A stretch of DNA of 15,690 nucleotides from Bacteroidales bacterium (GCA_007122745.1 SKTA01000190.1:1-15690); one strand, 5' to 3'. Counted from the first letter of the stretch, positions 1 to 8,778 are shown. A program made the numbers and translations. The notes: a model not told the origin generated them from the letters alone.

Positions 1-284
1 CGAAGTTCTCTGAGAAAAGAGGCATTCACACAGAAGACATCATTGCAAAAATGAGTGAATCAGAGGTGTTCCCCTATGAAGCAGCCGATGTGGCCATGCA
101 GGCAATCAAAGACGGAGTGGCACGCAAAGAAATGACCTGGCAGGAAGCATACGACCTCGCCAAGACCGACATAGAACATGCCCGCGCCACCACACAAGCG
201 CTCATCGACGGCGGATTCATTGCCTCCCCACCCCAGGAAATGCTTGACGGAGCACTGGAAACAGCGATAAATGCCGTGAAGTAG
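1..284 (+). CDS. Malic enzyme (malate dehydrogenase, oxaloacetate-decarboxylating), C-terminal fragment
   Basis: The reading frame is open from the window edge (first full codon at 3) to the TAG at 282-284, so only the last 93 or so residues are visible and the true start lies upstream. The stretch EVFPYEAADVAMQAIKDGVA, followed by a charged helix (WQEAYDLAKTDIEHARATTQ), matches from memory the C-terminal tail of bacterial NAD(P)-dependent malic enzymes, where a 'DEWEVFPREAAxVAMKAIxxGVAR'-like segment precedes the last helix. These enzymes oxidatively decarboxylate malate to pyruvate in the cytoplasm. The catalytic and nucleotide-binding parts are outside the window, so the call rests on the tail alone. 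An ATG at 51 is internal, not a start. The stop codon's last base is also the first base of the inverted-repeat arm that follows. Confidence 0.7.
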   Translation, partial: KFSEKRGIHTEDIIAKMSESEVFPYEAADVAMQAIKDGVARKEMTWQEAYDLAKTDIEHARATTQALIDGGFIASPPQEMLDGALETAINAVK

Positions 285-319
285 GTTTAGTTGTTTAGGG
301 TTTAGGGTTGAGGGTTTAT
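284..319 (+). repeat. Left arm of a 36-nt inverted repeat (TTTAGGG heptamers)
   Basis: This G/T-rich arm is built from GGTTTAG, TTG, two TTTAGGG heptamers, TTGAGGG and TTTAT. Its reverse complement matches 689-724 at 33 of 36 positions. Two of the three differences become G-U pairs in RNA, leaving one G-A mismatch (position 310 against 698). The arm starts at the last base of the malic enzyme stop codon and ends 2 nt before the ATG of the four-helix-bundle gene. Confidence 0.9.
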
Positions 320-321
320 AG

Positions 322-699
322 ATGAATGACTATTTATATGGTTTTGAAAAGCTTGTGGTGTGGCAAAAAGCCAGAGCATTGGTTTCAAAGACATACTTAA
401 TTACAAAGGATTTTCCTGTTGAAGAAAAGTTTGGTCTAACAAATCAGGTTCGACGGGCTGCAACGTCTATTACTGCTAACATTGTTGAAGGAACGACCCG
501 TTCATCCCCAAAAGAACAAGCCTATTATTCACAAGTATCTTATGGGAGCTTAATGGAGTTATTAAACCATTTTTATATAGCTTTGGATTTAGGTTATATT
601 ACTAATAAAAGACTTCTTGAATTAAAGTCTGATATCTCAGAAATTTCAAAACGCCTTAGTACTTTAAGAAAGACACAACTTAACCGACATAAACCCTAA
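322..699 (+). CDS. Four-helix-bundle protein, S23 / 23S rRNA intervening-sequence family
   Basis: The 125-residue product has the family's signatures: LVVWQKA at 11-17, then FGLTNQVRRAATSI and NIVEG within 37-57, and SYGSLMELLNHFYIALDLGY at 73-92. The usual length is about 115-130 residues, so it looks complete. Relatives are encoded inside intervening sequences of bacterial 23S rRNA genes, in scattered intergenic sites of Bacteroidota, and as Avd, the accessory protein of diversity-generating retroelements; a nucleic-acid-binding role has been shown for Avd but the function of stand-alone copies is unknown. The gene is much more AT-rich than its neighbours (16 G/C in 541-600 against 31 G/C in 121-180), which suggests separate ancestry. 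It lies exactly between complementary arms, and the right arm encodes its last residues (His-Lys-Pro) and stop. No reverse transcriptase or template repeat is in the window. Confidence 0.88.
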   Translation: MNDYLYGFEKLVVWQKARALVSKTYLITKDFPVEEKFGLTNQVRRAATSITANIVEGTTRSSPKEQAYYSQVSYGSLMELLNHFYIALDLGYITNKRLLELKSDISEISKRLSTLRKTQLNRHKP

Positions 700-724
700 A
701 CTCTAAACCTTAAACAACTAAACC
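689..724 (+). repeat. Right arm of the 36-nt inverted repeat (CCCTAAA heptamers)
   Basis: This A/C-rich arm reads as CCCTAAA, CTCTAAA, CCTTAAA and CAACTAAA followed by CC, and is complementary to 284-319. It overlaps the last codons and the TAA stop (697-699) of the four-helix-bundle gene and ends 2 nt before the ruvA start codon at 727. The heptamer theme recurs at 9700-9727 (CGCTAAA). Confidence 0.9.
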
Positions 725-726
725 AA

Positions 727-1317
727 ATGATCTCCTTCCTGCAAGGCATGATTGACGAAAAGAACCCGGCCTGCCTGGTATTGAACTGCCACGGGGTCGG
801 GTATTTGGTTCATATAAGTCTGAATACATATAATGCAATCCCTGACCAGGGTGAAGTACGGGTCTTTACATTGCCTGTGATCAGAGAGGACGCCCACTTG
901 CTTTTCGGTTTTGCAAGCCGTGAAGAAAGGGAGCTTTTCAGCCATCTTATATCTGTGAGCGGTGTAGGTCCGAATACGGCCAGAATGATCCTTTCATCGC
1001 TGACACCCGACGATGTACGGTCAGCCATTGTCAATAACAATGTAAGTGCCTTACAGGCAGTTAAGGGAATTGGTGCGAAATCTGCACAGCGAATCGTTGT
1101 TGACCTGAAAGACCGCCTCGAAAAAGAGGGGGTGATTAAAACGGAAAATTTACATTTTACAGACAATACAATCCAACAGGAAGCGTTATCTGCTTTAGTG
1201 ATGTTGGGTTTTGCCAAAAACACGGCTCAAAAAGCCATTGCCGCAATTCTGAAAAAGAACGGCGGCGCAAATATCAGTGCAGAGTTTTTGGTAAAAGAGG
1301 CATTGCGAAATTTCTGA
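727..1317 (+). CDS. ruvA: Holliday junction branch migration protein RuvA
   Basis: RuvA binds four-way DNA junctions as a tetramer and loads the RuvB helicase, which together drive branch migration in recombinational repair; RuvC then resolves the junction. The 196-residue length is typical. Domain I (about 1-62) begins MISFLQGMI and contains GVGY at 23-26. Domain II carries two helix-hairpin-helix motifs, SGVGPNTA at 78-85 and KGIGAKSAQR at 113-122. A variable linker follows, then domain III (about 150-196), which contacts RuvB. The ATG at 727 is chosen because it gives the family's conserved N-terminus. The gene ends with TGA at 1315-1317, directly followed by the TTG proposed as the sprA start, and ruvA-sprA adjacency is common in Bacteroidota. 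ruvB and ruvC are not in the window. Confidence 0.97.
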   Translation: MISFLQGMIDEKNPACLVLNCHGVGYLVHISLNTYNAIPDQGEVRVFTLPVIREDAHLLFGFASREERELFSHLISVSGVGPNTARMILSSLTPDDVRSAIVNNNVSALQAVKGIGAKSAQRIVVDLKDRLEKEGVIKTENLHFTDNTIQQEALSALVMLGFAKNTAQKAIAAILKKNGGANISAEFLVKEALRNF

Positions 1318-4300
1318 TTGGTTACATTAAACTTGTTGTTGGTGCAAGTACGGCGGATTTTTACTTTTTTCCAAACATATTGGATTACAGGGTTATTAGG
1401 TTTCTTTTCACTGCTCTCACCGGCCGTCGTGTTGGGTGTGGTGAGCGACACCATACCTGATTTGCCCCTGCAAAGTCCGGTTATCTACAACTTTAACAAC
1501 TTTCCCGTTTCCGGCCTGTCGATGACCAACCCTTCCGTAATCACCACACATTATGAATACGACCCGGAAACAGGCTATTACATCCGAACAGAACAAATTG
1601 GAGATATGGTGATCGGGACACCGATTTACATGACCCTTGAGGATTTTCTCCAATATGATCTTGACAACAGGCTACAGCACTATTGGAAAGAAAAAAGCAC
1701 CCCCCAGGCGTTCGAACGTCGTGATGGGTTGATCCCGGAGATCTATATTGGCGGTGAGTTGTTTGACCGAATTTTCGGAGGCAGCACCATCGACATAAGA
1801 CCCAGCGGTTCAGCAGAACTTACTTTCGGTGTAATGTCTAACTACAGGGAAGACCCCGCCCTTGACGAACAAAGACGCCGGACCACCAATTTTGACTTTC
1901 AGCAACAAATCCAGCTGTCCGTCGAAGCCAACATCGGCACAAAAGTTTCCCTGGGTGCCAATTACAACACCGAAGCCACTTTCGATTTTGAAAACAGGAT
2001 GAAGCTCGAATACCGGGGCACAGAGGATGAGATCGTTCAGCTCATAGAGGCCGGTGACGTCACTTTGCCGCTGGCAGGAAGCCTGATCAGGGGAACACAC
2101 GGCCTGTTTGGCTTTAAAACACAGTTGCGCTTCGGAAATACCACGGTTACCAGCATCTTTTCACAACAAAAAACAGAATCCTCGTCCATCACCGTAGCAG
2201 GTGGTGCGCAAATGACAGAGTTCATGATTCGTGCCGACGAATATGAAGCCAACCGGCACTTTTTCCTTGCCCAATACTTCAGGGATAATTATGATGAAGG
2301 GCTTTCAAACCTGCCCACAATCATGTCCAACATCAACATCACAAGGATTGAAGTGTGGGTCACCAACGTAGGTCCGGCCACCGAAGACAACCGGAACATC
2401 GTAGCCTTTGCCGACCTTGGTGAAAATGAACCTCATCACAGCGATATTATTCAGGGTGGAGGTGGAGCCATGCCCGACAACACATCCAACAACCTCTATG
2501 AAAGTATGGTTAATACGCCCATCAGGAACATTAGCGAGGTCAACAGTTATCTCCAGGGTGCCGGATATACATCCGGAGAGGATTACGAAAATATTGAAAA
2601 TGCAAGGCGCCTGAGAAGCAACGAATATACCTTTAACCCAAAGCTGGGTTTCATATCGCTGAACCGCACCATCAACCCCGACCAGGTGCTTGCCGTAGCC
2701 TTTGAATATACGGTTATCGGACAGGAAGAGGTAAAGCAGGTAGGGGAATTCACCAACGAGGTGGATGCCCCCAGCGGTCTGATCGTAAAGCTTCTGAAAA
2801 GTACCGCTGTCAACACCGACCATCCATTGTGGGACCTTATGATGAAAAACGTCTACAGCCTGAACTCGTTTCAGATCAGCCGCGACCAGTTCAGGCTCAA
2901 TGTACTTTACGACAGCGAAGAGTTGGGTGTGCCGGTGGGTTACCTGGATGAAGGGCCCGACGATGTTAAGGGCAGACCACTGATCCGCGTAATGGGACTT
3001 GACAGGCTAAACACCCAGATGGATCCAGTGCCCGACGGTGTATTTGACTTCATTGACCGTGCTGCGACACAGGGAGGGACAATTGAAGCCAGCAACGGAC
3101 GTATTTACTTTCCGGTAGCAGAACCTTTTGGCAACCACCTCAGGGAAATGCTTGAAGACGACGACGACCTGGTTGAAAAGTATGTTTTTGATGAACTCTA
3201 CCGGAACACGAAATATGAGGCGCAGCAAGTTCCCGAACGAAACAGGTGGTTCCTTGAAGGAAGCTTCCAGTCGGCCTCAGGTGCTGAAATTCCACTCAAC
3301 GCCATGAATGTGCCCCAAGGCTCCGTTGTGGTAACGGCCGGTGGGGTCCCCCTAACTGAAAATGTGGATTATACGGTAGATTACACACTCGGAAGGGTCC
3401 GGATTATCAATGATGCCATTCTGAACGCAGGAACACCAATCAACATCTCCCTGGAGAGCTCCGACCTGTTCAACCTGCAAACCAAGACATTACTGGGAAC
3501 GCATGTAGACCATCGCATCAGCGACAACTTCAATGTGGGTGCCACCATTATGCGGTTGTCTGAACGACCACTCACCCAAAAAGTGAACTTTGGGGAAGAG
3601 CCCATTGCCAATACGATCTGGGGTTTGAATACAACTTACTCAACCGAGTCGATGTACATTACCCGGCTTCTGGACCGAATGCCGTTTTACAGCACCAACA
3701 CACCGACCCGTATCACCTTCAATGGGGAATTTGCCCATCTGATCCCCGGACATTCTCGCCACATTGGCAGTGCCGGAACCGCTTACATCGACGATTTTGA
3801 GGGCAGCAAATCTGCCATTGACCTTAAGAACGTGCAAAGGTGGCAAATTGCAAGTACGCCGCAACATCAAACAAATCCGGGCATGTTCCCGGAGGGTACC
3901 CTGCACAACGATTTGAGATTCCGGTTCAATGTAGCCCGCCTGGCCTGGTATACCATTGATCCCCTCTTCACAAGAAACAGCAGCCTCACCCCTAGCCACA
4001 TCAGAAATGACGTGGAACAACGTTCCAACCATTTTGTAAGGGAGGTGCTTGAAACAGAAATATGGCCCAATAAAGAAAGTCCAACCGGAATCCCCGCGCC
4101 CCTTTCTGTATTCAACATGGCTTTCTATCCGAATGAAAGAGGTCCGTACAACTACGACGCGCTTGGTTCCCCATATAGCTCCGGAATGGCACAGGACGGC
4201 ACTTTACGGGACCCGCGCACACGCTGGGGAGGAGTGATGCGCGGATTGCCCATGACCGACTTTGAAGCAGCCAATATCGAATACATCGAGTTCTGGATGA

Positions 4301-7300
4301 TGGATCCATTTGTTTACAATGAGAATCACAGCGGAGGGGATCTTTACTTTAACCTGGGTGATGTCTCTGAAGATGTACTCCGCGATGGTCGAAAATCTTT
4401 TGAAAACGGATTGCCTGTTACGGAAGTGGTTGAGAATGTCGACACAACTGCCTGGGGAAGGGTGCCAACCGTACTGGCTGTAGTGCATGCTTTCGATAAC
4501 AACCCCGACTCACGGCAGTATCAGGATGTCGGTCTGGATGGTCTCAGCACCGAGGATGAGCGCTCTTTCTTTAATGAAAACTTCCTGCAGCTGCTTGCGG
4601 ACGAATACGGCACAGGGTCAGCAGCCTATGAACTTGCCTGGGCAGACCCTTCAGCCGACAATTATCAATATTACAGAGGCAGTGACCTGGATGCCAACGA
4701 GGTAAGTATTCTTGACAGATATAAAAGATACAACGGGTTGGAAGGGAATAGCCCTACGGCAGACCAGTCACCGGAATCTTATCCAACATCTGCAACTAAC
4801 CTTCCCAACACAGAAGACATCAACCAGGATGGAACATTAAGCGAAACAGAACGCTACTACCAGTATCGCGTCAGCCTGAGGCCGGAAGACATGGAGGTGG
4901 GCAGGAATTACATTACGAATGTAATGGAGTCATCCGTAAGGCTTGCCAATAATGAAATAGAAACGGTACGCTGGTACCAGTTCAAAATACCCCTTCGCGA
5001 TCCCAATCGTCAGGTGATAGGAAACATTCAGGACTTCAAATCGATCCGCTTTATCCGAATGTTCTTTAAGGACTTCAGCGAACCAATTATTTCCCGTTTT
5101 GCAACCCTGGAGCTGATACGTGGTGAATGGCGCACCTACAACAGGGAGTTAACCGAGCCGGGTGAGTTTGTTCCGGGAAACAACGACGAAACCGGCTTTG
5201 AGGTTTTTGCCGTGAACATTGAAGAAAACGGCCAGAGGTTTCCCATCCCCTATGTGCTGCCTCCGGGGATTGAACGTGAACAAGACCTTGGAACCACCAC
5301 CATGCACCGCCGCAACGAACAGTCGCTGGCCATGAAAGTGTCAAACCTGCAAGACGGTGATGCCCGGGCAGTTTTCAAGACCGCAAACCTTGATGTAAGA
5401 CAATATCACAGGCTGAAGATGTTTGCCCATGCAGAGGCTGTTAATGAAACAGAAACACTTAACGACGGCGACCTGACCGTCTTCATCCGTTTGGGGTCCG
5501 ACTTCACAAACAACTATTATGAATACGAAATACCCATGGTGGTGACACCATGGCTGCCACGAACCTTTAACCCGGAAGTGATCTGGCCGGAAGACAACAA
5601 CTTTGACGTGGAATTTGCCAAACTTCAGGAGTTGAAACTTCTCAGGAACAGCCTCTCGCGCCAGGAAGGATCGGAAGTTTCTATAAATCGCCCATTCAGT
5701 GAGTTTGATGGCGACAACAGGATGACCATTATTGGGAACCCCACACTCAGCAACATACAGGTGATTATGATCGGTATCAGGAACCCCAAGAAAACACCGC
5801 ACACCCCCGAAGATGACGGACTGCCGAAATCGGCAGAGATTTGGGTGAATGAACTGCGCCTCTATGACTTCAATGATGAAGGGGGATGGGCAGCCAATGC
5901 CAGAGTCAACGCCACCCTTGCCGATCTTGGGAATATTGCCCTGGCCGGTTTTATTAGCACCCCTGGTTTTGGAAGCATCGAACAAAAGGTGAGCGAACGT
6001 TCCCAGGAAGAGGTGATCAGCTATGACCTGGCCACAAACCTTGAGCTCGGACGACTGCTCCCTGAAAGCTTTGGCATGCGCATTCCCATGCACTTCAGTT
6101 TTTCCGAATCGATCAGCAACCCCCTTTACAATCCGCTGAATCCCGACATTCTTTTTGAAGATGACCTTGCCAGCTACGAAACAAAAGCAGAAAGGGACTC
6201 CATCAGGCGGCTGGCGCAAGATGTGGTCAGACGCAAAAACGTCAACTTTACCAATGTGTCGCTGCAGGGTTTTGGAAGTCAAAACAGAATCTACAGCATT
6301 GACAACTTTGACTTTACCTACGCCTACACGGAAATGAACGCGCGCAACGTGAACATTGAATACGACCGGCGACAAACATGGCGTGGCGCAATCAACTACA
6401 ACTATACAACCAGTCCCAGAAACGTTACACCTTTTTCCAATGTTTCACTCTTTCAGAACGACCTGCTCCGTCTCTTACGCGAATTTAACTTCCATTATTT
6501 CCCACGTTCCATCTCCTTCCGAACCAGCATGGACAGAGGCTATGCCGAATCGTTGATGCGTGCAAAAAGCGCCGGTATCGTACTACTCGAACCAAACTAC
6601 GTTAAGTCGTTTGACTGGGATCGCCGTTTTGACATCCGGTGGGACCTCACGCGCGCACTTCGACTGGAGTTTAACTCCACCACACAAGTACGGATTGACG
6701 AACTCCCCGGTTCCATTTATGAGGATGATGATGAACATACAGTCCTGGAGAAAAGGGATTATGTGCGTGAAAACATTTTAGATCTCGGACGTCCGGTCAG
6801 ATACAATCACCGCCTGAACCTTACCTATAATATTCCGATAAATCGCTTGCCCGGACTGGATTGGGTTAATGCCAACGCAGGATATGCTGCCGACTATGAC
6901 TGGATTGCAGCACACCGTGCTTCGGTGGAACTTGGCAACACGGTTGAAAACTCCCAGACTATGCGTCTGAATGCCAACGCAAACCTGGTGAACCTTTACA
7001 ACAAGGTGGGTTTCCTGCAAAGGATCAACCAGCAAAGTGGTGGCGGAAGAGGAGGGCAACAACCCGGAAGGGGACCACAACCGCCGAGACAGGAACAACC
7101 TGAAGAAGATGATGATGATGACGGCCCAGGCATTGTCAGATTCATTTTTGAAACAACTGCACGGATGCTTATGTCGGTGCGAAACCTTTCCATCAATTAC
7201 ACAGAAACCAGCGGTATCCACATGCCGGGCTTCACCCCCGATGCTTCCATTCTTGGTCAGGACTGGGACATCATGGCCCCCGGTTTTGGATTTGTCTTCG

Positions 7301-8604
7301 GCAGCCAGGCAGATATCCGTCCACAGGCCGCCAGGGAGGGATGGATCACCGACAATCCAATGCTCAACGTCCAATATTCAGAGGCCAGAAACAAAAACCT
7401 CACCGTTCGCTCCCAGGTAGAGCCCATCCGAAACATGCGGATTGAGGTAACGGCCCAGAGAAACCACAGCCGCACACATACGGAATATTTTAAAGCAGAT
7501 AGTTTGGGCAACTTTGACTCGTTTAACCCATTGCAAAGGGGTAGCTTTACCATCTCTTTCATGGCCATCCGAACCGTCTTTGAATCGGTCGACAGCCGCC
7601 ATTATACCTCTGAAAATTTTGAAAACTTCAAGGACTACCGCCTGATCATCGCAAACCGACTGGCAAATGAAAATCCTAACTGGTCTGGAAGATACTATGG
7701 CAGCAACAATAATGATGTGAATGGAAATGACAATGGGAATGATGAAAGCCATAGGGCTGGTTTTCCGGAAGGGTACGGACCCACATCACAAGACGTACTG
7801 ATACCCGCTTTTCTTGCTGCCTATTCCGGTGCTGATCCAGAACAGTCAAACCTAAATCCATTTCTCAGGATACCCATGCCAAACTGGCGCCTGACCTATG
7901 ACGGACTGGGAAGAATTCCCGCATTGCAGCGTTGGGTGCAATCGGCCACCATCGGCCACGGCTACAGAAGCACATTTACCATGGCAAACTTCCAGTCGCA
8001 CAGCAGCTATAGAGAAGAAAACGGCTTTCCTTCCGCATATTTCGGTGGAAGTGGAAATTCCGGCGATTTCGATGTTGAAGAAGGGCTTAGAAGAGACTTC
8101 ATACCAGAACTTGAAATTTCACAGGTGACAATTAATGAACAGTTCAACCCACTCATCAACATTGACATCACCTGGCGCAACAACCTGATGACACGGACCG
8201 AGTACAGGCGTTCAAGGGATATGGGCCTTAGCTTCTCTAACAACCAGATCACCGACCACAGCAGTCAGGAGTTCATTGTGGGTGCCGGCTACAGGTTCCA
8301 GAATCTGGCATTTAACATTACACAGGGAGGGCGAAGACAAAGGGTGGAAAGCGACCTTGTATTGAGGCTTGACCTCAGCATCCGCGAAAGCAAGACCATT
8401 TTAAGAAAACTCCTGGAAGAAAGCGATGTGATCTCCTCCGGCCAACAAAACATCGGCATGAACTTTTCCGCTGAATACCAACTCAGCCCCCGTGTGAACT
8501 TCAGACTCTTCTTCGACAGGAGCGTGAACAACCCCTTTGTTTCAAACCAGTTCCCAAACACCAACACGCACGGCGGCTTCAGCCTGAGGTTTATTCTTAT
8601 TTAG
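1318..8604 (+). CDS. sprA: SprA/Sov, outer-membrane translocon of the type IX secretion system
   Basis: SprA is the very large beta-barrel pore through which type IX cargo (surface adhesins, gliding proteins, hydrolases with conserved C-terminal domains) crosses the outer membrane. The 2428 codons fit the family size of roughly 2400-2500. An N-terminal hydrophobic stretch (about residues 20-43, following RR at 12-13) is a signal peptide. Family-typical segments include GLFGFKTQLRFG from 262, GSVVVTAGG at 668 followed by DYTVDY and GRVRIIN, DDFEG near 825, and the RYKRYNGLEGNSP region. Two EF-hand-like calcium loops occur: DVGLDGLSTEDE (1070-1081) and DINQDGTLSETE (1167-1178). A Gly/Gln/Pro-rich then poly-Asp insert lies at about 1904-1937, and an Asn/Asp-rich one at about 2128-2143. 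The C-terminus (GGFSLRFILI) looks like a final beta strand. No ATG precedes residue 70; TTG at 1318 abuts the ruvA stop, and GTG at 1342 is an equally plausible start. Confidence 0.95.
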   Translation: MVTLNLLLVQVRRIFTFFQTYWITGLLGFFSLLSPAVVLGVVSDTIPDLPLQSPVIYNFNNFPVSGLSMTNPSVITTHYEYDPETGYYIRTEQIGDMVIGTPIYMTLEDFLQYDLDNRLQHYWKEKSTPQAFERRDGLIPEIYIGGELFDRIFGGSTIDIRPSGSAELTFGVMSNYREDPALDEQRRRTTNFDFQQQIQLSVEANIGTKVSLGANYNTEATFDFENRMKLEYRGTEDEIVQLIEAGDVTLPLAGSLIRGTHGLFGFKTQLRFGNTTVTSIFSQQKTESSSITVAGGAQMTEFMIRADEYEANRHFFLAQYFRDNYDEGLSNLPTIMSNINITRIEVWVTNVGPATEDNRNIVAFADLGENEPHHSDIIQGGGGAMPDNTSNNLYESMVNTPIRNISEVNSYLQGAGYTSGEDYENIENARRLRSNEYTFNPKLGFISLNRTINPDQVLAVAFEYTVIGQEEVKQVGEFTNEVDAPSGLIVKLLKSTAVNTDHPLWDLMMKNVYSLNSFQISRDQFRLNVLYDSEELGVPVGYLDEGPDDVKGRPLIRVMGLDRLNTQMDPVPDGVFDFIDRAATQGGTIEASNGRIYFPVAEPFGNHLREMLEDDDDLVEKYVFDELYRNTKYEAQQVPERNRWFLEGSFQSASGAEIPLNAMNVPQGSVVVTAGGVPLTENVDYTVDYTLGRVRIINDAILNAGTPINISLESSDLFNLQTKTLLGTHVDHRISDNFNVGATIMRLSERPLTQKVNFGEEPIANTIWGLNTTYSTESMYITRLLDRMPFYSTNTPTRITFNGEFAHLIPGHSRHIGSAGTAYIDDFEGSKSAIDLKNVQRWQIASTPQHQTNPGMFPEGTLHNDLRFRFNVARLAWYTIDPLFTRNSSLTPSHIRNDVEQRSNHFVREVLETEIWPNKESPTGIPAPLSVFNMAFYPNERGPYNYDALGSPYSSGMAQDGTLRDPRTRWGGVMRGLPMTDFEAANIEYIEFWMMDPFVYNENHSGGDLYFNLGDVSEDVLRDGRKSFENGLPVTEVVENVDTTAWGRVPTVLAVVHAFDNNPDSRQYQDVGLDGLSTEDERSFFNENFLQLLADEYGTGSAAYELAWADPSADNYQYYRGSDLDANEVSILDRYKRYNGLEGNSPTADQSPESYPTSATNLPNTEDINQDGTLSETERYYQYRVSLRPEDMEVGRNYITNVMESSVRLANNEIETVRWYQFKIPLRDPNRQVIGNIQDFKSIRFIRMFFKDFSEPIISRFATLELIRGEWRTYNRELTEPGEFVPGNNDETGFEVFAVNIEENGQRFPIPYVLPPGIEREQDLGTTTMHRRNEQSLAMKVSNLQDGDARAVFKTANLDVRQYHRLKMFAHAEAVNETETLNDGDLTVFIRLGSDFTNNYYEYEIPMVVTPWLPRTFNPEVIWPEDNNFDVEFAKLQELKLLRNSLSRQEGSEVSINRPFSEFDGDNRMTIIGNPTLSNIQVIMIGIRNPKKTPHTPEDDGLPKSAEIWVNELRLYDFNDEGGWAANARVNATLADLGNIALAGFISTPGFGSIEQKVSERSQEEVISYDLATNLELGRLLPESFGMRIPMHFSFSESISNPLYNPLNPDILFEDDLASYETKAERDSIRRLAQDVVRRKNVNFTNVSLQGFGSQNRIYSIDNFDFTYAYTEMNARNVNIEYDRRQTWRGAINYNYTTSPRNVTPFSNVSLFQNDLLRLLREFNFHYFPRSISFRTSMDRGYAESLMRAKSAGIVLLEPNYVKSFDWDRRFDIRWDLTRALRLEFNSTTQVRIDELPGSIYEDDDEHTVLEKRDYVRENILDLGRPVRYNHRLNLTYNIPINRLPGLDWVNANAGYAADYDWIAAHRASVELGNTVENSQTMRLNANANLVNLYNKVGFLQRINQQSGGGRGGQQPGRGPQPPRQEQPEEDDDDDGPGIVRFIFETTARMLMSVRNLSINYTETSGIHMPGFTPDASILGQDWDIMAPGFGFVFGSQADIRPQAAREGWITDNPMLNVQYSEARNKNLTVRSQVEPIRNMRIEVTAQRNHSRTHTEYFKADSLGNFDSFNPLQRGSFTISFMAIRTVFESVDSRHYTSENFENFKDYRLIIANRLANENPNWSGRYYGSNNNDVNGNDNGNDESHRAGFPEGYGPTSQDVLIPAFLAAYSGADPEQSNLNPFLRIPMPNWRLTYDGLGRIPALQRWVQSATIGHGYRSTFTMANFQSHSSYREENGFPSAYFGGSGNSGDFDVEEGLRRDFIPELEISQVTINEQFNPLINIDITWRNNLMTRTEYRRSRDMGLSFSNNQITDHSSQEFIVGAGYRFQNLAFNITQGGRRQRVESDLVLRLDLSIRESKTILRKLLEESDVISSGQQNIGMNFSAEYQLSPRVNFRLFFDRSVNNPFVSNQFPNTNTHGGFSLRFILI

Positions 8605-8630
8605 CGATGATAACGGGTTTGTTAGCAAGC

Positions 8631-8690
8631 TGAGAGATCCTTCACGGAGCCTGCCCTGAATGAAGTGAATGGGTTCAGAATGACAGGATG
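8631..8690. repeat. Probable dispersed palindromic intergenic repeat
   Basis: The stretch reads as a 'GAGATCCTTCAC...TTCAGAATGACAGGATG' unit, a style of dispersed repeat I know from spacers in Bacteroidota and other genomes. It can fold: CCTG (8650-8653) pairs with CAGG (8684-8687), and CTGAA (8656-8660) with TTCAG (8674-8678). It is followed by three GATTGTC-like heptamers at 8697-8717 and a TTTAAC/GTTAAA inverted repeat at 8732-8744. It may help end the sprA transcript, but there is no U-tract, so it is not called a terminator. Confidence 0.45.
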
Positions 8691-8778
8691 ATAACCGATT
8701 GTCGATTATCAATTGTCTCCGGCACCCACCGTTTAACTGTTAAATACATCCATACAAATAAAATATGAACCAAATACC

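Noticed and set aside
284..319. Telomere sequence (TTTAGGG is the plant telomere repeat)
   Set aside because: Only a few degenerate copies occur, inside a bacterial gene cluster and as part of an inverted repeat; the likeness is coincidental.
322..699. Avd protein of a diversity-generating retroelement
   Set aside because: The fold family is shared, but there is no reverse transcriptase, template repeat or variable repeat in the window.
5341..6375. A 344-codon open frame on the minus strand inside sprA
   Set aside because: It lies entirely antisense to a strongly supported gene, has no recognisable domain and no promoter; such frames are common opposite long genes with biased codon use.
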